Positions 4,411 to 5,103 of a DNA stretch of 5,103 nt are shown piece by piece (the stretch's first letter is position 1; each line of letters starts with the position of its first letter). Under the pieces are notes generated by a model that worked only from the letters and a program-made list of their open reading frames with translations, made no database searches and was not told the DNA's origin. A program made the position numbers and the translations under genes. Source of the stretch: Clostridia bacterium (GTDB lineage Bacteria > Bacillota_A > Clostridia > Christensenellales > Aristaeellaceae); the NCBI GenBank assembly GCA_900754775.1, contig CAAEDZ010000378.1:1-5103 (forward strand), given 5' to 3'.

Positions 4411-5103
4411 TCATGGCTGGACGTGGGCGTCCTCCGCCTGCTGGGCGTGGGCGCGCTCGAACGCCAGCCGCGCGTCCACCGGCTGGGTGGAAAAATCCGG
4501 CGCGGCGTCCGGGGCGTCCAGCGTAAAGGCCGAGACCTCGTAGGCGTTGCGGGTCAGGTATTCGCCGCTTTCCAGCAGCTTCTGGTATTCGCGCGATTGC
4601 AGCCGCCCCGTGAGGCGCAATTGGTCGCCCACGTGAAAGCGCGCCGCGTACTGGGCGTTGCGCCCCCAGGCGATGCAGGGGATGTAGTCGCTCTTGCCAA
4701 AGGCGCGGCGCACGGCCAGCATCATGTCGCAAATCTCCCGCCCAAAGGGCGTGGAGCGGTAGATGGGCGGCTTGCACAGCGCCCCGGTGAGGCTGACCTT
4801 GTTGAGCGTCTCGTTTTCCGACGTCTCGCACATGCTCTGCACAAACAGCGTCACCATCAGCCGCCCCGCGCCGTCCACCACCTTGTTGTAGGAGCGCACC
4901 TGCCCCTGAAAGAGCATCAGCCTGCCCGAGGGGTCGCCCTCCGGGGGCAGGAGCTTGCCGGGAATGGTGACGGGTATCCTGTCCACCGCCCCGGAAAGGC
5001 GCTTGATGAGCAGCGTACCGGCGTAAAACGGCTCGTGCATGACCTCGTGGCTGAGCATGGGCGCGCTTTCCAGGCGCCCGGCGGCCACCATGCGGTTGTT
5101 GGG
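4411..5103 (-). CDS. tandem OB-fold single-stranded DNA-binding protein, SSB-like (5' partial)
   Basis: The frame stays open to the right edge and ends at TGA (4411-4413 on the plus strand). 230 residues are visible; the first four, PNNR, precede the first in-window ATG at 5091. Because NNR-MVAAGRLESAP reads as the usual first strand of this family, the true start is probably outside the window. Residue numbers here count from that Met. An N-terminal OB-like half (about 1-90) contains SHEVMHEPFYAGTL and RLSGAVDRIPVTI, then GQVRSYNK. A clear SSB domain (about 97-191) has NKVSLTGALCKPPIYR, TPFGREICDMMLAV, YIPCIAWGRNA and LTGRLQSREYQ. This two-part form resembles single-stranded-DNA-binding proteins annotated in clostridia. 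The tail is Ala/Asp/Gln-rich and ends AEDAHVQP, without the acidic DDDIPF-like tip by which housekeeping SSB recruits partners. It is therefore probably an accessory or specialised SSB. It converges on the aminotransferase operon, and its promoter is not visible. Confidence 0.85.
   Translation of the reverse strand, partial: PNNRMVAAGRLESAPMLSHEVMHEPFYAGTLLIKRLSGAVDRIPVTIPGKLLPPEGDPSGRLMLFQGQVRSYNKVVDGAGRLMVTLFVQSMCETSENETLNKVSLTGALCKPPIYRSTPFGREICDMMLAVRRAFGKSDYIPCIAWGRNAQYAARFHVGDQLRLTGRLQSREYQKLLESGEYLTRNAYEVSAFTLDAPDAAPDFSTQPVDARLAFERAHAQQAEDAHVQP

Noticed and set aside
3119..4831. Very long minus-strand open frame (570 codons) opposite the aminotransferase and running into the SSB-like gene
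   Set aside because: It overlaps two recognisable genes in other frames, has a low-complexity Ala/Gly/His/Arg translation, and reads through the operon terminator. It reflects GC-driven scarcity of stop codons.
1..5103. CRISPR array, tRNA or rRNA gene, insertion sequence
   Set aside because: No regularly spaced direct repeats, no tRNA-like cloverleaf or conserved rRNA stretch, and no transposase motif or terminal repeats were found on either strand.

Overview
The window is a GC-rich stretch (by eye well above 60% G+C, with strong G/C bias at third codon positions) that most likely comes from a high-GC member of the Clostridia (Bacillota). The main evidence is a gene pair for a six-cysteine SCIFF peptide and its radical SAM/SPASM maturase, a pair found in most Clostridia. 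Strong AGGAGG-type ribosome sites, consensus-like sigma-A promoters, and a clostridial-type protein with two single-strand-binding folds agree with this. Family or genus cannot be told from the sequence.

Layout. 1-126: 3' end of a gene encoding an SH3b-type domain. 149-177: a well-spaced sigma-A-type promoter lying inside a large inverted repeat (155-198). 228-368: a 46-codon gene for the SCIFF ranthipeptide precursor (scfA). 386-422: a perfect 10-bp hairpin with a broken T-rich tail, probably a leaky terminator that sets the ratio of peptide to enzyme. 444-1802: the SCIFF maturase (scfB), closed by an intrinsic terminator at 1812-1844. 1858-1886: a second near-consensus promoter, again flanked by an exact inverted repeat (1866-1913). 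It drives an apparent three-gene operon: acyl-ACP thioesterase (1925-2665), Lrp/AsnC-family regulator (2694-3185) and class I/II PLP-dependent aminotransferase (3182-4354, overlapping the regulator's stop codon). The operon ends in a long bulged hairpin terminator (4354-4398). On the minus strand, converging on that terminator, lies the 3' portion of a gene for a tandem OB-fold single-stranded-DNA-binding protein (4411-5103), whose start is beyond the window.

How the genes work together. ScfB would bind the leader of ScfA through its N-terminal recognition domain and use S-adenosylmethionine radical chemistry to join cysteine sulfur to a threonine side chain. No protease or exporter for the peptide lies in the window. 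The second operon joins release of free fatty acids from acyl-carrier protein with amino acid transamination, together with a probable amino-acid-responsive regulator. The regulator and aminotransferase are translationally coupled, so the regulator probably controls its own operon, but no binding site was identified with certainty.

The most notable observations are the missed-by-size SCIFF gene with a seventh cysteine in its leader, the inverted repeats built around both promoters, and the hairpin between precursor and maturase.
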